64,000 nucleotides of DNA from assembly GCF_003696315.1 (NCBI RefSeq), contig NZ_RFFN01000001.1:836569-900568 (forward strand). Direction: 5' to 3'. The DNA is from Pseudomonas songnenensis. GTDB taxonomy: Bacteria > Pseudomonadota > Gammaproteobacteria > Pseudomonadales > Pseudomonadaceae. The translations under genes and the position numbers were made by a program. A model generated the notes under the pieces. That model saw nothing but the letters and a program-made list of their open reading frames with translations. It was not told the DNA's origin and made no database searches. Of this stretch, positions 44,057 to 53,925 are shown one piece after another; position 1 is the first letter of the stretch, and every line of letters starts with the position of its first letter.

Positions 44057-46947
44057 CAGTCACTCCCCAGGTGCAGTGCAGTGGCTACCTTGCCATCGCT
44101 AGGCTGTTCTGCGGTGCCGGTATCCAATAGATAGACCCGCTCGGAATCCAGTCCGGCCTCGACCAGATAGCCCTTTATCGCCGCGGCGCGATCACGGCTG
44201 AGCCGACGCAGTAGTGTTGCATTGTCCGCCCAGGACTCGAGCACTGCCTGACGCATCTGCTGGGTACGTTGTTCGGCATCCAGTTCGGCCCATGCGGATG
44301 GCGGCTGATGGCCGAGTCGGCTGCGGTAGATGCCCTCCAGCAGCGGCGCTTCGTCCTCTGTCTCGATGCGTATCAGCGAGGGATCGGCAGGCACCTTGTC
44401 GCCTCGACGCTGCAGGATCCGGTACTGCGTTTCGCGGTATTCCTGCTGCAAACGCTGTTCGGCCAAGAGCGGCCCGTCAATAGCACCGGCACTCATCCCT
44501 TCCACTTCCAGGCGCAGGCCTGGACGCTGCTTCAATGCTGCTGCGAGGGTGTCGAGAACCTTGCGCGCTTCGGCGTCCAGCGTGCTGCTGGCCGGTTCGA
44601 ACCCGATGTGGCTGAGGTCGCTATCGTCACCGCCGGCCAAGCCCGCAATGAACTTGAAAGGCGCCTGTGCGGCACGAACCACCAGATTGCGTAGCGTCTG
44701 CCAGACGATCGGCATGACGCTGAACTGGGGATCGTTCAGGTTGCCCTGGACCGGAAGCTCGATGGAGATGGTGCCATTGCTGTCCTTGAGTAGCGCTACC
44801 GCCAGGCGCACGGGTAGATCCACCGCGTCCGGGCTGTCGACTTTCTCGCCGAGCTGCAGCTGTTCGAGGACCACCTTGTTCTCGGCGTTCAAGCGGCCCT
44901 GCTCGATCCGGTAGTGCAGATCCAGGTTGAGACGACCCTTGCGGATGCGATAACCGGCGAATTTGCCGGAATAGGGCGTCAGGGTGGTCAATTCAACCTG
45001 GCGAAAGCTGGTCGCGATGTCCAGGCTCTGCAGCGGGTCGAACGGCGTGAGCTTGCCCTTGATGCTGACTGGCGCGTACTGATCCACCTTGCCAGCGATA
45101 TTCACCGAGGCAGCCTTCTGTTCGCGGTTGTCGAGCGTGCCGATCTCGCCGTTCAGCGACTGGATAGCGGTAACGAAGGGCGGCCGCAGGCTGAAATCGG
45201 CAAAGTTCGCCGAGCCGTTGGCGATGCCGATGCCGCCGATGCGAATGGCTAGCGGCTCGCTCGCCGGCGTCGATTGTTCTTCCGCAGCGCTCGGTGGATC
45301 GCCGCGCTTGACCAGCAGATCATTGATGTTAGTGCTCAGGTCGGGGTTGATGATGAAGCGGGCGTACGGCTGGCTCAGATCGATGCGGTCGATCGCCAGG
45401 CTGTTCGGGTGGCGGTAATCCAGGCCGCTGAGCTGCAGCCGCTGCCATTTGACGAAGTCGCGGTTGTTGATCGTGTCGAGCGTATGCAGTTGCGTGGCGT
45501 CGGCGCTGCCACGCACGCTGAAGGCCAGAGGCTCGGTGCCCTGCAGGTCGATGTCCAGTTCGCTGGCGAGCATTCCGCTGCGCAGCTCGAGATGGACCAG
45601 CGGGCTGAGGTAGGCCTGGGCAATGCGCAGGTCGATATCCCGCGTGGTCACCGCCAGTCTGCCGCTCATGGGGCTCAGCTGCAGCTGTCCGCTGGCCTGA
45701 ACCGCACCCTGCTTGCCGACGCCGGTGTCCAGTTTGAGGGCGAAGGGGCTGTTGCCGAGACTGTCGAAATCGCGGATGTCGAGATTCAGTGGCCCCAGCG
45801 CCAGCTCGACGTCTTCGTCCGGAACACGATCGGCCAGATGTACCCGATAGTCGCGTAGCTGTGCGTCGCGCAGCAGCAGTTGCCACGGTTCTGCGGCGGG
45901 CTGTGCTTGTTCTTCCGCTGTTGCCTTGCTGGCATCCGCTTTCGCCGGGGAAGAGGCGAACAGTTTCTGCCAGTCCAGCTCGCCGTCTGCTTCACGGGCG
46001 GCCCAGGTTTCCAGGTTGCGGCTGCGCAGCGTGCCGATGGTGACCTGTTGCTTGGCGAGGTCCAGCGCGGTATCGCTCAGCTCCAGCCGCTCCAGGCGAA
46101 CAAGTTTGCGCCCGTCCGGGCTATCCAGTGCCAGCTGGCCTACCGCGGCGCTGGCGTTTTCCAGCGTAAGCGTGAAGCCGTCGTCGAGATCGAGGCGATA
46201 GCCCGTGCTGAGTTCTAGGGTGCCATTCTTGAGCACCAGCGGTGCGGCGTCGCGCACATAGGGCCAGAAGTCCTTGAGCTGCAGTTTGCTGACCTGCAGT
46301 GAGCCGCGGGAAGCCAACGGCTGCAAGCTGAGGTCGCCCTGCCAGTCAATGCGTCCGCCACTCGGCCCGCTGGCGGTGAGACGTGCGTCGGCGCTGCCGT
46401 CACTGCGAGTTGCCAGGTTATGCAGTTCGAAATCCAGCGAATCGTAGATCAGAACGATGGGCTCGCTCGGTCGCTTGTCTTCGAAGCCGAGATGTCCGCG
46501 TACCAGTTGCAGCCGGTCGATACGCAGCGGAAAGATCTCGCCCGCTTCGCTGGTTGTCGCCTCTGCCTCTGGCACTTCGAACAGCTGACCAAGGTTGAGC
46601 GCGCCATCCCTGGCGAAGCGCGCCTCGACATGCGGCGCCCACAACTCGACTGCAGCCAGATGCAGGGTCCGCTGCCAGAGGCTGTCCCATTGCAGGTCGA
46701 GGTAGAGCCGTTCGAAGGCCAGCTGGCGGTCGTCCTGCGCGCCGATGCGCAGGCCGAACAGTGAAAGCTCAAGGCTGAACGGGTTGAATTCGATACGTTG
46801 CAGGTTGGCCGGTACGGTGGCGTAGTTGGCCAACTGCTGATTGGCGACGCGCTGGGCGATACCCGGCAGGATCAGAAAGCCAAGCAGGCTGTAGCAGATC
46901 AGCACGAGCGCCACACCGGTGAACGCACGCTTCATTCCATTGGGCAT
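44056..46947 (-). CDS. DUF748 (AsmA-like) envelope protein with OmpA-like end
   Basis: A 963-residue protein anchored by one N-terminal membrane helix (GVALVLICYSLLGFLILPGI). The long periplasmic part consists of DUF748 repeats of beta-rich AsmA/TamB-like character (LFGLRIGAQDDRQLAFERLYLDLQW; RIGGIGIANGSANFADFSLRPPF; PVQGNLNDPQFSVMPIVWQTLRNL). The last 140 residues resemble an OmpA-type peptidoglycan-binding fold (IGFEPASSTLDAEARKVLDTLAAAL). AsmA-like proteins are proposed bridges for lipid transport between membranes; that role here is inference. A second possible start is Met5. It leads the two DUF2845 genes. Confidence 0.85.
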   Translation of the reverse strand: MPNGMKRAFTGVALVLICYSLLGFLILPGIAQRVANQQLANYATVPANLQRIEFNPFSLELSLFGLRIGAQDDRQLAFERLYLDLQWDSLWQRTLHLAAVELWAPHVEARFARDGALNLGQLFEVPEAEATTSEAGEIFPLRIDRLQLVRGHLGFEDKRPSEPIVLIYDSLDFELHNLATRSDGSADARLTASGPSGGRIDWQGDLSLQPLASRGSLQVSKLQLKDFWPYVRDAAPLVLKNGTLELSTGYRLDLDDGFTLTLENASAAVGQLALDSPDGRKLVRLERLELSDTALDLAKQQVTIGTLRSRNLETWAAREADGELDWQKLFASSPAKADASKATAEEQAQPAAEPWQLLLRDAQLRDYRVHLADRVPDEDVELALGPLNLDIRDFDSLGNSPFALKLDTGVGKQGAVQASGQLQLSPMSGRLAVTTRDIDLRIAQAYLSPLVHLELRSGMLASELDIDLQGTEPLAFSVRGSADATQLHTLDTINNRDFVKWQRLQLSGLDYRHPNSLAIDRIDLSQPYARFIINPDLSTNINDLLVKRGDPPSAAEEQSTPASEPLAIRIGGIGIANGSANFADFSLRPPFVTAIQSLNGEIGTLDNREQKAASVNIAGKVDQYAPVSIKGKLTPFDPLQSLDIATSFRQVELTTLTPYSGKFAGYRIRKGRLNLDLHYRIEQGRLNAENKVVLEQLQLGEKVDSPDAVDLPVRLAVALLKDSNGTISIELPVQGNLNDPQFSVMPIVWQTLRNLVVRAAQAPFKFIAGLAGGDDSDLSHIGFEPASSTLDAEARKVLDTLAAALKQRPGLRLEVEGMSAGAIDGPLLAEQRLQQEYRETQYRILQRRGDKVPADPSLIRIETEDEAPLLEGIYRSRLGHQPPSAWAELDAEQRTQQMRQAVLESWADNATLLRRLSRDRAAAIKGYLVEAGLDSERVYLLDTGTAEQPSDGKVATALHLGSD

Positions 46948-47032
46948 GACCGGAAGTATTCCTGGCGGATGGATGCCTTGGAGTATGGCACGGGCATGCG
47001 GTTCCCCGAATCGAGCGATGCCGGCAATGCGC

Positions 47033-48049
47033 TCAGAGCCGCAGAATCAGCGTCTTCAAGGGTGCAAGCCCATCGAGGGACGGGAAGTCGGCAGCTGGCG
47101 CCAGCACCTGCCATTCGCGTACCGGCCTGCCAGCTTTCTCCGCGCAGCGCAGCACCTGGGTTCGCCAGTCTTCCATCGACACTTTCGCCAGGTTGTTGCA
47201 ACAGATCAGCACACCACCTTCGGCGGTGGCCAGCAGTGCGGGTTTGAGCAGGCTCTGGTAGTCACGCAGCAGGTCCACCGTGCCGAACGCGCTGCGCGCC
47301 CAGGCTGGTGGGTCAAGCAACACCAGATCGAACTGGCGTTGCGCCAGGCGCGGGTAAGCCGGCAATGTCCGGCCACGACGCGCACTCACCGGCAGGCCGG
47401 CCAACTGGCGAATAGCAGGGAAATAGTCGGAGTGGACGAAATGCATCGGCAGCAAGGAAGGGTTCAACTCGCCGTTTTCCCGGCCAACCGCCAGGTTGCG
47501 CTCGGCGAAGTCGACGTTCCAGACTTCAGCCGCGCCTCCTGCAGCTGCGCACAGGCCGACGCCGCAGGTGTAGGAAAACAGGTTGAGCACCGATTTGCCG
47601 GCGCTGTGTCGCTTGACCCAGCCGCGGGCGTTGCGCAGGTCGAGGAAAAGCAGCGGATCCTGGCCGGAGTGACGCGCGCGTACGCGGTAGCGCAGCCCCC
47701 ACTCATGGCCGATCTGATCCTCGAGTGCGGCATCGTCTGGTTGATGTCCCGCAGCGCTGCGGTCGATACGCGAGTTGCTCTGCGAACGGTCGTTGTAGAC
47801 GAACTGCAGCGGCGCCCCGAGGAACTCGCAGGCTGCATCCTGGATGATCTGCAGGGATGGCGCATCGACCGGCTGGTGGAAGCTCTGCACCATCAGTTGC
47901 GGACCGTAGCGGTCGATCGTCAGGCCGGCTGCGCCTTCCTGGCTGCCATGGAAAAGCCGATAGCAATCGGTGTCCTGTTGGTGCAGCTCCTCGAGCAGCG
48001 GGCGACGGCTTTCAAAGGCGGCGCGCAGCGCCTGGTCTAGAGATGGCAT
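47033..48049 (-). CDS. Class I SAM-dependent methyltransferase, RlmI-like
   Basis: A 338-residue protein related to the RlmI/RlmK rRNA cytosine/guanine methyltransferases. Signatures are GLTIDRYGPQLMVQ (OB-like region), FLDLRNARGWVKRHSAGKSVLNLFSYTCGVGLCAAAGG (SAM site, about residues 140-175) and FDLVLLDPPAWARSAFG (motif IV DPP). It lacks the N-terminal PUA domain of RlmI, so target and base are uncertain. It stands between the DUF748 and DUF2236 genes, all on the minus strand. Confidence 0.85.
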   Translation of the reverse strand: MPSLDQALRAAFESRRPLLEELHQQDTDCYRLFHGSQEGAAGLTIDRYGPQLMVQSFHQPVDAPSLQIIQDAACEFLGAPLQFVYNDRSQSNSRIDRSAAGHQPDDAALEDQIGHEWGLRYRVRARHSGQDPLLFLDLRNARGWVKRHSAGKSVLNLFSYTCGVGLCAAAGGAAEVWNVDFAERNLAVGRENGELNPSLLPMHFVHSDYFPAIRQLAGLPVSARRGRTLPAYPRLAQRQFDLVLLDPPAWARSAFGTVDLLRDYQSLLKPALLATAEGGVLICCNNLAKVSMEDWRTQVLRCAEKAGRPVREWQVLAPAADFPSLDGLAPLKTLILRL

Positions 48050-48105
48050 GCGCGGCGACTCGAAAACAGGAGGGCGCGCAGTCTACCAAGAAATGCTGCG
48101 CTGAT

Positions 48106-48990
48106 TTATCCGGGCTGGCGCGGCGGCAGGCCCATGCGTCGCCGCGCGCGATGCACGGACCCGCTGCGCACGGCCCAACGCGGCACCGGTGCAGTGCAGC
48201 ACACGCCGGCGCGGATCAGTTGGCGTCGATTTTCGCTTAGCGACAGGTCAAGCATTGCCGGGGCCCATTCGGGCAGGAGATCGACACCGGCGTACAGCAT
48301 CAATGTTCCGAACGGCCTGAGCAGCGGGCTCGGCGCCGGGGCGCTACGCAGTATCCGAAATATTTCCAGTGCGCGGTCGTCACTGCGCAGCTGCGGTCGG
48401 ACCCGCTCCAGGTAGGCCGCAATCTGCGCGCGCGAACGCGGCACGTCCTGAGCGCCGAGGCGTTCGGCAATCAGCGCGACTTCGGCGTAGTAGCGATCCT
48501 GCTCCTCAGCCGAGAGCGCCGGGTTCAGGTAACGCAGGTGCGATTTGAGAAAACTGCTGACTTCTGCGACATGGACCCAGGTAAGCAGGTCAGGGTCGGA
48601 TGCGGCATACGGCCGGCCATCCGGCGCCGTGCCGGTCACGCCGGCGTGAATGCGCTGGACCCGTTCGATCAGCCGATCGGCATCGGCCTGGCTGCCGAAC
48701 GTCGTGGCAGAAATGAACTGGCCGGTACGTCGCAGCCGGCCGAGCAGGTCCTGGCGAAAATTCGAGTGATCCCAGACGCCGGCCAAGGCCAGTGGATGCA
48801 GGGCCTGCAGCAGTAGCGCGGAAATTCCGCCGACCATCATCGAGGTGAAGTCGCCATGCACCCGCCAGCACACTGACTCGGGCCCGAACAGGCCGGGATC
48901 GCCTGGCGGGTTTTCGTAGTCGACCCCGCCGATGGCCAGGCCGGTGAGGCTCAGCACGCGGGTTTCGATCTGACGGCGGATGAATTCCAT
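48106..48990 (-). CDS. DUF2236 (MpaB-type oxygenase family) protein
   Basis: A 294-residue helical protein. The N-terminal FGPESVCWRVHGDFTSMMVGGISALLLQALHPLALAGVWDHS and TTFGSQADADRLIERVQRIHAGVTG are characteristic of the DUF2236/MpaB-latex-clearing oxygenase superfamily, where His residues bind heme. Substrate unknown. The C-terminus is Arg/Pro-rich. It is separated from pgi by a hairpin (49091-49119). Confidence 0.8.
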   Translation of the reverse strand: MEFIRRQIETRVLSLTGLAIGGVDYENPPGDPGLFGPESVCWRVHGDFTSMMVGGISALLLQALHPLALAGVWDHSNFRQDLLGRLRRTGQFISATTFGSQADADRLIERVQRIHAGVTGTAPDGRPYAASDPDLLTWVHVAEVSSFLKSHLRYLNPALSAEEQDRYYAEVALIAERLGAQDVPRSRAQIAAYLERVRPQLRSDDRALEIFRILRSAPAPSPLLRPFGTLMLYAGVDLLPEWAPAMLDLSLSENRRQLIRAGVCCTAPVPRWAVRSGSVHRARRRMGLPPRQPG

Positions 48991-49090
48991 GGCAAATGGC
49001 GCTGCTGGCTTGCGAAGCGACCGATAGTACCTGAGGAGACGATCGTTGCTTGCGGTTGCAGGCAGGTTCGGACGAGGGGGCCAAGAGGCG

Positions 49091-49119
49091 TGACCGGGCA
49101 GCAGTGCACTGCCCGGTCA
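49091..49119 (-). terminator. Hairpin after pgi
   Basis: TGACCGGGCAG (49091-49101) and CTGCCCGGTCA (49109-49119), a perfect 11-bp stem with a seven-base loop, nine bases past the pgi stop. There is no U run. Confidence 0.55.
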
Positions 49120-49127
49120 GGTCGCAA

Positions 49128-50792
49128 TCAGCCGCGATGGCGGCCACGGAAGAAGTCGATCAGACCCTGGGTCGACGCATCCTCGGCCGGCGCGGCATCG
49201 AAGCGGGTCATCTGGTTGTAGACAGCCTTGCCCAGATCCTTGCCGAGCTCCACGCCCCACTGATCGAACGAGTTGATTCCCCAGATCACGCCCTGAACGA
49301 AGACCTTGTGCTCGTACAGTGCGATCAGGGCGCCGAGGCGGCCGGGGCTGATGGTCTCCATCACCACGGTATTGCTCGGCCGGTTGCCCGGAATCACCTT
49401 GTGCGGTGCCAGCCGCTGGACCTCGGCTTCACTGAGGCCCTTGGCACGCAGTTCGGCCTCGGCTTCCTCGCGTGTCTTACCGAGCATCAGGGCCTGGCTT
49501 TGCGACAGGCAGTTGGCGTAGAGCCACTCGTGGTGATCGGCGACCGGGTTGTGGCTGACCACCGGGACGATGAAGTCCGCCGGAATCAGCGGGGTGCCCT
49601 GGTGCAGCAACTGATGGTAGGCGTGCTGGCCGTTGGCGCCGACGCCGCCCCAGATCACCGGGCCGGTGGTGCAGGAAACCGGCGTGCCGTCCTGGCGTAC
49701 GCTTTTTCCGTTGGACTCCATGTCCATCTGCTGCAGATGTTTGACGAAGTTGCGCAGGTAGTGATCGTAGGGCAGGAAGGCGTAACTCTGCGCGCCCCAG
49801 AAGTTGTGGTACCAGATGCCCAGCATCGCCAGCAGCACCGGCATGTTGCTTTCGAACGGCTCGCTGAGGAAATGCTGGTCCATGCTGTAGGCACCGGACA
49901 GCAGATCCTTGAAGTTGGACATGCCGATGGCCAGGGCAATGGGCAGGCCGATCGCCGACCACAGCGAGTAGCGGCCACCGACCCAGTCCCACATCGGGAA
50001 GATGTTCTTCTCGCGAATGCCGAACTCGACCGCCGCCTGCTTGTTGCTGGTGACGGCGATGAAGTGACGGTAGAGCTTTTCCTCTGTGCCGCCCTTGCCC
50101 AGGTACCAGTTACGCGCGGCCTGGGCATTCTTCAATGTCTCCAGGGTGCCGAATGTCTTGCTGGAGATAATGAACAGGGTGGTTTCGACATTCAGCTTGG
50201 CGGTCACTTCGCGGAACTCGCTGCCGTCGATGTTTGCGAGGTAGTGCGTCCGCACGCCGTGCTGGGTGAATGGCAGCAGCGCCTCGGAGACCAGCTGCGG
50301 GCCGAGGAACGAGCCGCCGATGCCGATGTTCACCACGTCGGTGATGGTCTTGTCGCTGAAGCCGCGCCACAGGTTGTTGTGAATGCGGGTGACGATATCG
50401 GTCATCTGCGCCAGGGCGGTGTGCACGTCGCGCATGATGTTCTTGCCGTCGACCATCACCGATTCGCCCATGGGGCGGCGCAGCGCCGTATGCAGTACCG
50501 GACGATTCTCCGAGGCGTTGATCCGCTCGCCTTCGAACATCGCGTGGGCGGCCTGTTCGACGCCGGCCTCGCGGGCCAGGTTCACCAGCAGGGTGCGGGT
50601 CTCGGGGGTGATCAGGTTCTTCGAATAGTCGAGAAACAGGCCGCTGCAGGAAACCGACAGGTCATCGAAGCGCGTAGGGTCGGCCTTGAACGCTTCGCGC
50701 ATGCTGAAGTTCTGCATGTCCAGGCGGTGTTCTTCCAGGGCCTTCCAGGACGGCAGGCCGGTGACATCGAGCGGATGCTGGTAGTAGCTCAT
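49128..50792 (-). CDS. pgi: Glucose-6-phosphate isomerase
   Basis: A 554-residue enzyme interconverting glucose-6- and fructose-6-phosphate. Family signatures are [61 protein letters not shown] and the catalytic region [15 protein letters not shown] near the end. The start at 50792 gives the usual [16 protein letters not shown]; a longer upstream frame is not conserved-like. Confidence 0.97.
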   Translation of the reverse strand: MSYYQHPLDVTGLPSWKALEEHRLDMQNFSMREAFKADPTRFDDLSVSCSGLFLDYSKNLITPETRTLLVNLAREAGVEQAAHAMFEGERINASENRPVLHTALRRPMGESVMVDGKNIMRDVHTALAQMTDIVTRIHNNLWRGFSDKTITDVVNIGIGGSFLGPQLVSEALLPFTQHGVRTHYLANIDGSEFREVTAKLNVETTLFIISSKTFGTLETLKNAQAARNWYLGKGGTEEKLYRHFIAVTSNKQAAVEFGIREKNIFPMWDWVGGRYSLWSAIGLPIALAIGMSNFKDLLSGAYSMDQHFLSEPFESNMPVLLAMLGIWYHNFWGAQSYAFLPYDHYLRNFVKHLQQMDMESNGKSVRQDGTPVSCTTGPVIWGGVGANGQHAYHQLLHQGTPLIPADFIVPVVSHNPVADHHEWLYANCLSQSQALMLGKTREEAEAELRAKGLSEAEVQRLAPHKVIPGNRPSNTVVMETISPGRLGALIALYEHKVFVQGVIWGINSFDQWGVELGKDLGKAVYNQMTRFDAAPAEDASTQGLIDFFRGRHRG

Positions 50793-51148
50793 GGTGATGC
50801 GGCTTCCTTTGCTTTGACAGGCCGCTGAATCCTTGCGGTCGTGCATCGGGGCGCCACTGGCCGCGACAGGATTCAGTGATATGTATGACCGTGCGGGCAC
50901 GCCGGCACTCGTCCTGAGTGCTGCGGATGCTGGCCGAACCCGGCTTTGGCCGAGCCGGTAAAGGCACATCCTATGCCATCAGAGTCAGCTCTGACAGGGG
51001 AAACCCCTGCTGCGTTCCGGGCTATTTCGCCTATTCTGCCCGGGCTGACACATTGGCCAAGCATCCAGGCCGTTGCGGCCCCGGCACAACGAAAAAGCCC
51101 GAAGTGCGGACACTTCGGGCTTTCTTTCAGCGTTGCCGGGAGCAGAGG
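50793..51148. other. 356-bp gap between pgi and panD
   Basis: This holds the pgi promoter region and the panD terminator hairpin (51094-51123). No convincing gene was found; the open frames here are Arg/Pro-rich and lack ribosome-binding sites. Confidence 0.6.
51094..51123 (-). terminator. Terminator of the panD transcript
   Basis: AAAGCCCGAAGTG (51094-51106), loop CGGA minus one, CACTTCGGGCTTT (51111-51123): a perfect 13-bp stem with A-rich and T-rich flanks, active on the minus strand 26 bases after panD. Confidence 0.88.
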
Positions 51149-51529
51149 TCAGGCGACCTGCACCGGGATGGCGTTGCTGGTATGGCTCAGCTCGCCGTCC
51201 GCACCCATGTAGAGCACGTGAGGCTTGAAGTTGGCCAGCTCGGCCTCGCTGTAGTGCGCATAGGCGCAGATGATCAGGCGATGGCCGACGCCCGCCTTGT
51301 GGGCAGCGGCACCGTTGACCGAAATGATTTTCGAGCCTTCCTCGCCGCGGATGGCGTAGGTGGTGAAGCGCTCGCCGTTGTCGACGTTATAGATCTGGAT
51401 CTGTTCGTATTCACGGATACCGGCCAGGTCCAGCCACTCGCCGTCGATGGCGCAGGAGCCTTCGTAGTCGAGCACCGAGTGAGTCACCTGGGCGCGGTGC
51501 AGTTTGGCCTTGAGCATGATGGCGTGCAT
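51149..51529 (-). CDS. panD: Aspartate 1-decarboxylase
   Basis: A 126-residue pyruvoyl enzyme making beta-alanine for pantothenate. The self-cleavage site Gly24-Ser25 is present in YEGSCAIDG, with upstream [16 protein letters not shown]. Ser25 becomes the pyruvoyl group. It works with PanC and PanB encoded just upstream; the 83-base gap to panC suggests the same transcript. Confidence 0.97.
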   Translation of the reverse strand: MHAIMLKAKLHRAQVTHSVLDYEGSCAIDGEWLDLAGIREYEQIQIYNVDNGERFTTYAIRGEEGSKIISVNGAAAHKAGVGHRLIICAYAHYSEAELANFKPHVLYMGADGELSHTSNAIPVQVA

Positions 51530-51612
51530 GGCAGGGTCCTCCGGGTGCGCAAGCGGCGCAGAGTGTGCCTCAAGCCTTGAACGTGATCAAGGCTGCGGGC
51601 AATTGGCTGGAA

Positions 51613-52473
51613 TCAGGCCGATATGTGGATGTCGACGAGCAGATTGTCGAGCAGTCGTGTCTTGCCGAGATAGGCGGCTGCAAGGATGACTACTTCGCTG
51701 GAAGCGTCGCTCACAGGCTGCAGATCGACGGCGTTGCGGATCTCCAGATAGTCCGGACGCAGGCCGGCGGCTTGTAGCGCACTCAACCCTTCGGCGATCA
51801 GTGCCGGATAATCGCGGCGGCCACCCCGGATCGCCAGCTCGAGCCCTTTCAGCGTGCGGTACAGCACAGGTGCCGTGGCACGCTCGTCCGCCGTCAGGTA
51901 CCCGTTACGCGACGACAATGCCAGGCCGTCATCGGCCCGAACGATCGGCTCGGAAAGGATCTGCACCGGCATGTTCAGGTCGCGAACCATGGTGCGGATC
52001 ACGGCCAGCTGCTGGAAATCCTTCTGCCCGAACACGGCGAGATCCGGCAGGACCATGTTGAACAACTTGGTGACTACCGTGGAGACACCGTCGAAGTGTC
52101 CGGGACGACTGCCGCCACACAAGCCTTCCGATACACCTGGGACGCGCACGATCGTCTGCTGGGCCTGCCCATGCGGGTACATTTCGTCCACGCTCGGCGC
52201 GAAGAGCAGATGGCAGCCTGCTTCGAAGAGCTTGTCCTGATCCGCCGCGAGGGTGCGTGGATAGCTGTCCAGGTCCTCGTTGGGGCCGAACTGCAGCGGA
52301 TTGACGAAGATGCTGGCGACCACGAAGTCGGCACGCTGACCGGCCTTTTTCACCAGCGCGATATGGCCGGCATGCAGGTTGCCCATGGTCGGCACGAAGC
52401 CGATGCGCTTGCCCTCGCTGCGCGCGCGGGCGACCGCGGCGCGCAGATCGGCAATGGTCTTGACGATGTTCAT
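51613..52473 (-). CDS. panC: Pantoate-beta-alanine ligase
   Basis: A 286-residue pantothenate synthetase. Nucleotide-binding motifs: [17 protein letters not shown] (HIGH-like) and [15 protein letters not shown] (KMSKS-like region SSRN); [13 protein letters not shown] binds pantoate. Its ATG overlaps the panB stop (ATGA). Confidence 0.97.
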   Translation of the reverse strand: MNIVKTIADLRAAVARARSEGKRIGFVPTMGNLHAGHIALVKKAGQRADFVVASIFVNPLQFGPNEDLDSYPRTLAADQDKLFEAGCHLLFAPSVDEMYPHGQAQQTIVRVPGVSEGLCGGSRPGHFDGVSTVVTKLFNMVLPDLAVFGQKDFQQLAVIRTMVRDLNMPVQILSEPIVRADDGLALSSRNGYLTADERATAPVLYRTLKGLELAIRGGRRDYPALIAEGLSALQAAGLRPDYLEIRNAVDLQPVSDASSEVVILAAAYLGKTRLLDNLLVDIHISA

Positions 52474-53270
52474 GCGGAGAAACCGTGCTCGGCTGCGGGA
52501 AACTCGATGGTCTTGACGGCTTTCACGTAGCCGGCGATGGCAGAAGGAATGTCACCGTGCTCGCGCATGAAGTTCTTGACGAACTTCGGCACGCGGCCGC
52601 TGAGCGAAAGCCCCAGCATGTCGTGCAACACCAGGACCTGGCCGTCGGTGTCGCTGCCGGCACCGATGCCGATCACCGGGATCTGCACGGCGCGGGTGAT
52701 GCGCGCGGCGAGTTCGCTGGGTACGCATTCGAGCAGCAACATGGCGGCGCCGGCCGCTTCCAGCGATTTGGCGTCCTCGAGCATCTGCAGTGCCTGGGCT
52801 TCTTCGCGGCCTTGTACCTTGTAGCCGCCGAAGAGGTTGACGGCCTGGGGCGTCAGGCCCATGTGCGCACAGACCGGAATGCCGCGCTCAGCCAGCAGGC
52901 GGATCGACTCCGCCAGCCAGGCGGTGCCTTCCAGCTTGATCATGTGCGCGCCGGCCTGCATCAGCGCGGCCGAATTGTTCAGGGTTTGTTCGGTGGTGGC
53001 GTTGGCCATGAACGGCAGGTCGGCGACGATCATCGCGCCGCGATTACCGCGTTTGACGCTGGCGGTGTGATAGGCCATGTCGGCAACGGTAACCGGCAGG
53101 GTGCTGTCGTGACCTTGCAGGACCATGCCGAGTGAATCGCCGATAAGGAGCATCTCGACGCCCGCGTCGCAGGCCGTCTTGGCGAAGGTGGCGTCATAGC
53201 AGGTGAGCATGACGATCTTCTCGCCCTTCTGCTTGAGCCCTTGCAGCGTGGTCAGGGTTACGTCTGGCAT
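52470..53270 (-). CDS. panB: 3-methyl-2-oxobutanoate hydroxymethyltransferase
   Basis: A 266-residue enzyme making ketopantoate. Signatures: [58 protein letters not shown] and [20 protein letters not shown]. The start at 53270 matches the family. First gene of panB-panC-panD. Confidence 0.97.
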   Translation of the reverse strand: MPDVTLTTLQGLKQKGEKIVMLTCYDATFAKTACDAGVEMLLIGDSLGMVLQGHDSTLPVTVADMAYHTASVKRGNRGAMIVADLPFMANATTEQTLNNSAALMQAGAHMIKLEGTAWLAESIRLLAERGIPVCAHMGLTPQAVNLFGGYKVQGREEAQALQMLEDAKSLEAAGAAMLLLECVPSELAARITRAVQIPVIGIGAGSDTDGQVLVLHDMLGLSLSGRVPKFVKNFMREHGDIPSAIAGYVKAVKTIEFPAAEHGFSA

Positions 53271-53396
53271 GAATGCCGTCCTCTTCGAGCCTCGGAGGTC
53301 AGAATTGCCGGGCGGCACACCGGGAGGGTGCTACGGCCGCAGGTGGCAGAGGGCGCTTATAGTCCCGGCGGCGGCAGAGTAAGTCAATCGCGAGTG

Positions 53397-53924
53397 TTAC
53401 CTGCGCGTTACGTTCGTTACCGTGGCGGTGACACTGTCGCTGGATAGCCGCTCGAGGCCGCTGAAAGGGCAGGCTGTGAGCAGATCGGCGAGCCGGCGAC
53501 CGTCGGCGAAGACCAGTTCCCCCGGGGCGATTTCGGCCAATGGGTAGAGCACGAACGCGCGGGCCTGCATGTGATAGTGCGGAACCTTTAAGCGCGGCTC
53601 GTCGATCAGCCTGTCGCCAAACAGCAGGATATCCAGATCGAGGGTGCGTGGGCCCCAGCGCTCGGCCTTGCGCTCGCGGCCTTGGGCCAGCTCGATACGC
53701 TGCAGGGCGTCGAGTAGCTTCAATGGCGCAAGGTCGGTATCCAGGGCGGCGACGGCGTTGATATAGCGGGGCTGGTCGGCAGGCCCGAGCGGGTCGCTGG
53801 CATAAAGCGACGAGACTGCGGCCAGACTGCTCTGTGGAAGCTCGGCCAGCGCTTGCAGGGCGCCGCGCAGTTGCTGCCGCGGCTCGGCCAGGTTGCTGCC
53901 CAGGCCGATATAGACGCGTTCCAT
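53397..53924 (-). CDS. folK: 2-amino-4-hydroxy-6-hydroxymethyldihydropteridine diphosphokinase
   Basis: A 175-residue folate-pathway kinase (HPPK) that feeds FolP. Signatures are VYIGLGSNLAEPRQQL, RYINAVAALDT, and the motif RWGPRTLDLDILLFGD with HYHMQARAFVLYPLAEIAP. It starts one base after the pcnB stop, forming the common pcnB-folK pair. Confidence 0.96.
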   Translation of the reverse strand: MERVYIGLGSNLAEPRQQLRGALQALAELPQSSLAAVSSLYASDPLGPADQPRYINAVAALDTDLAPLKLLDALQRIELAQGRERKAERWGPRTLDLDILLFGDRLIDEPRLKVPHYHMQARAFVLYPLAEIAPGELVFADGRRLADLLTACPFSGLERLSSDSVTATVTNVTRR

Positions 53925-53925
53925 C

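Noticed and set aside
48134-48415. Arg-rich plus-strand frames opposite the DUF2236 gene.
   Set aside because: No initiation signals, and the opposite strand carries a complete, recognisable gene.
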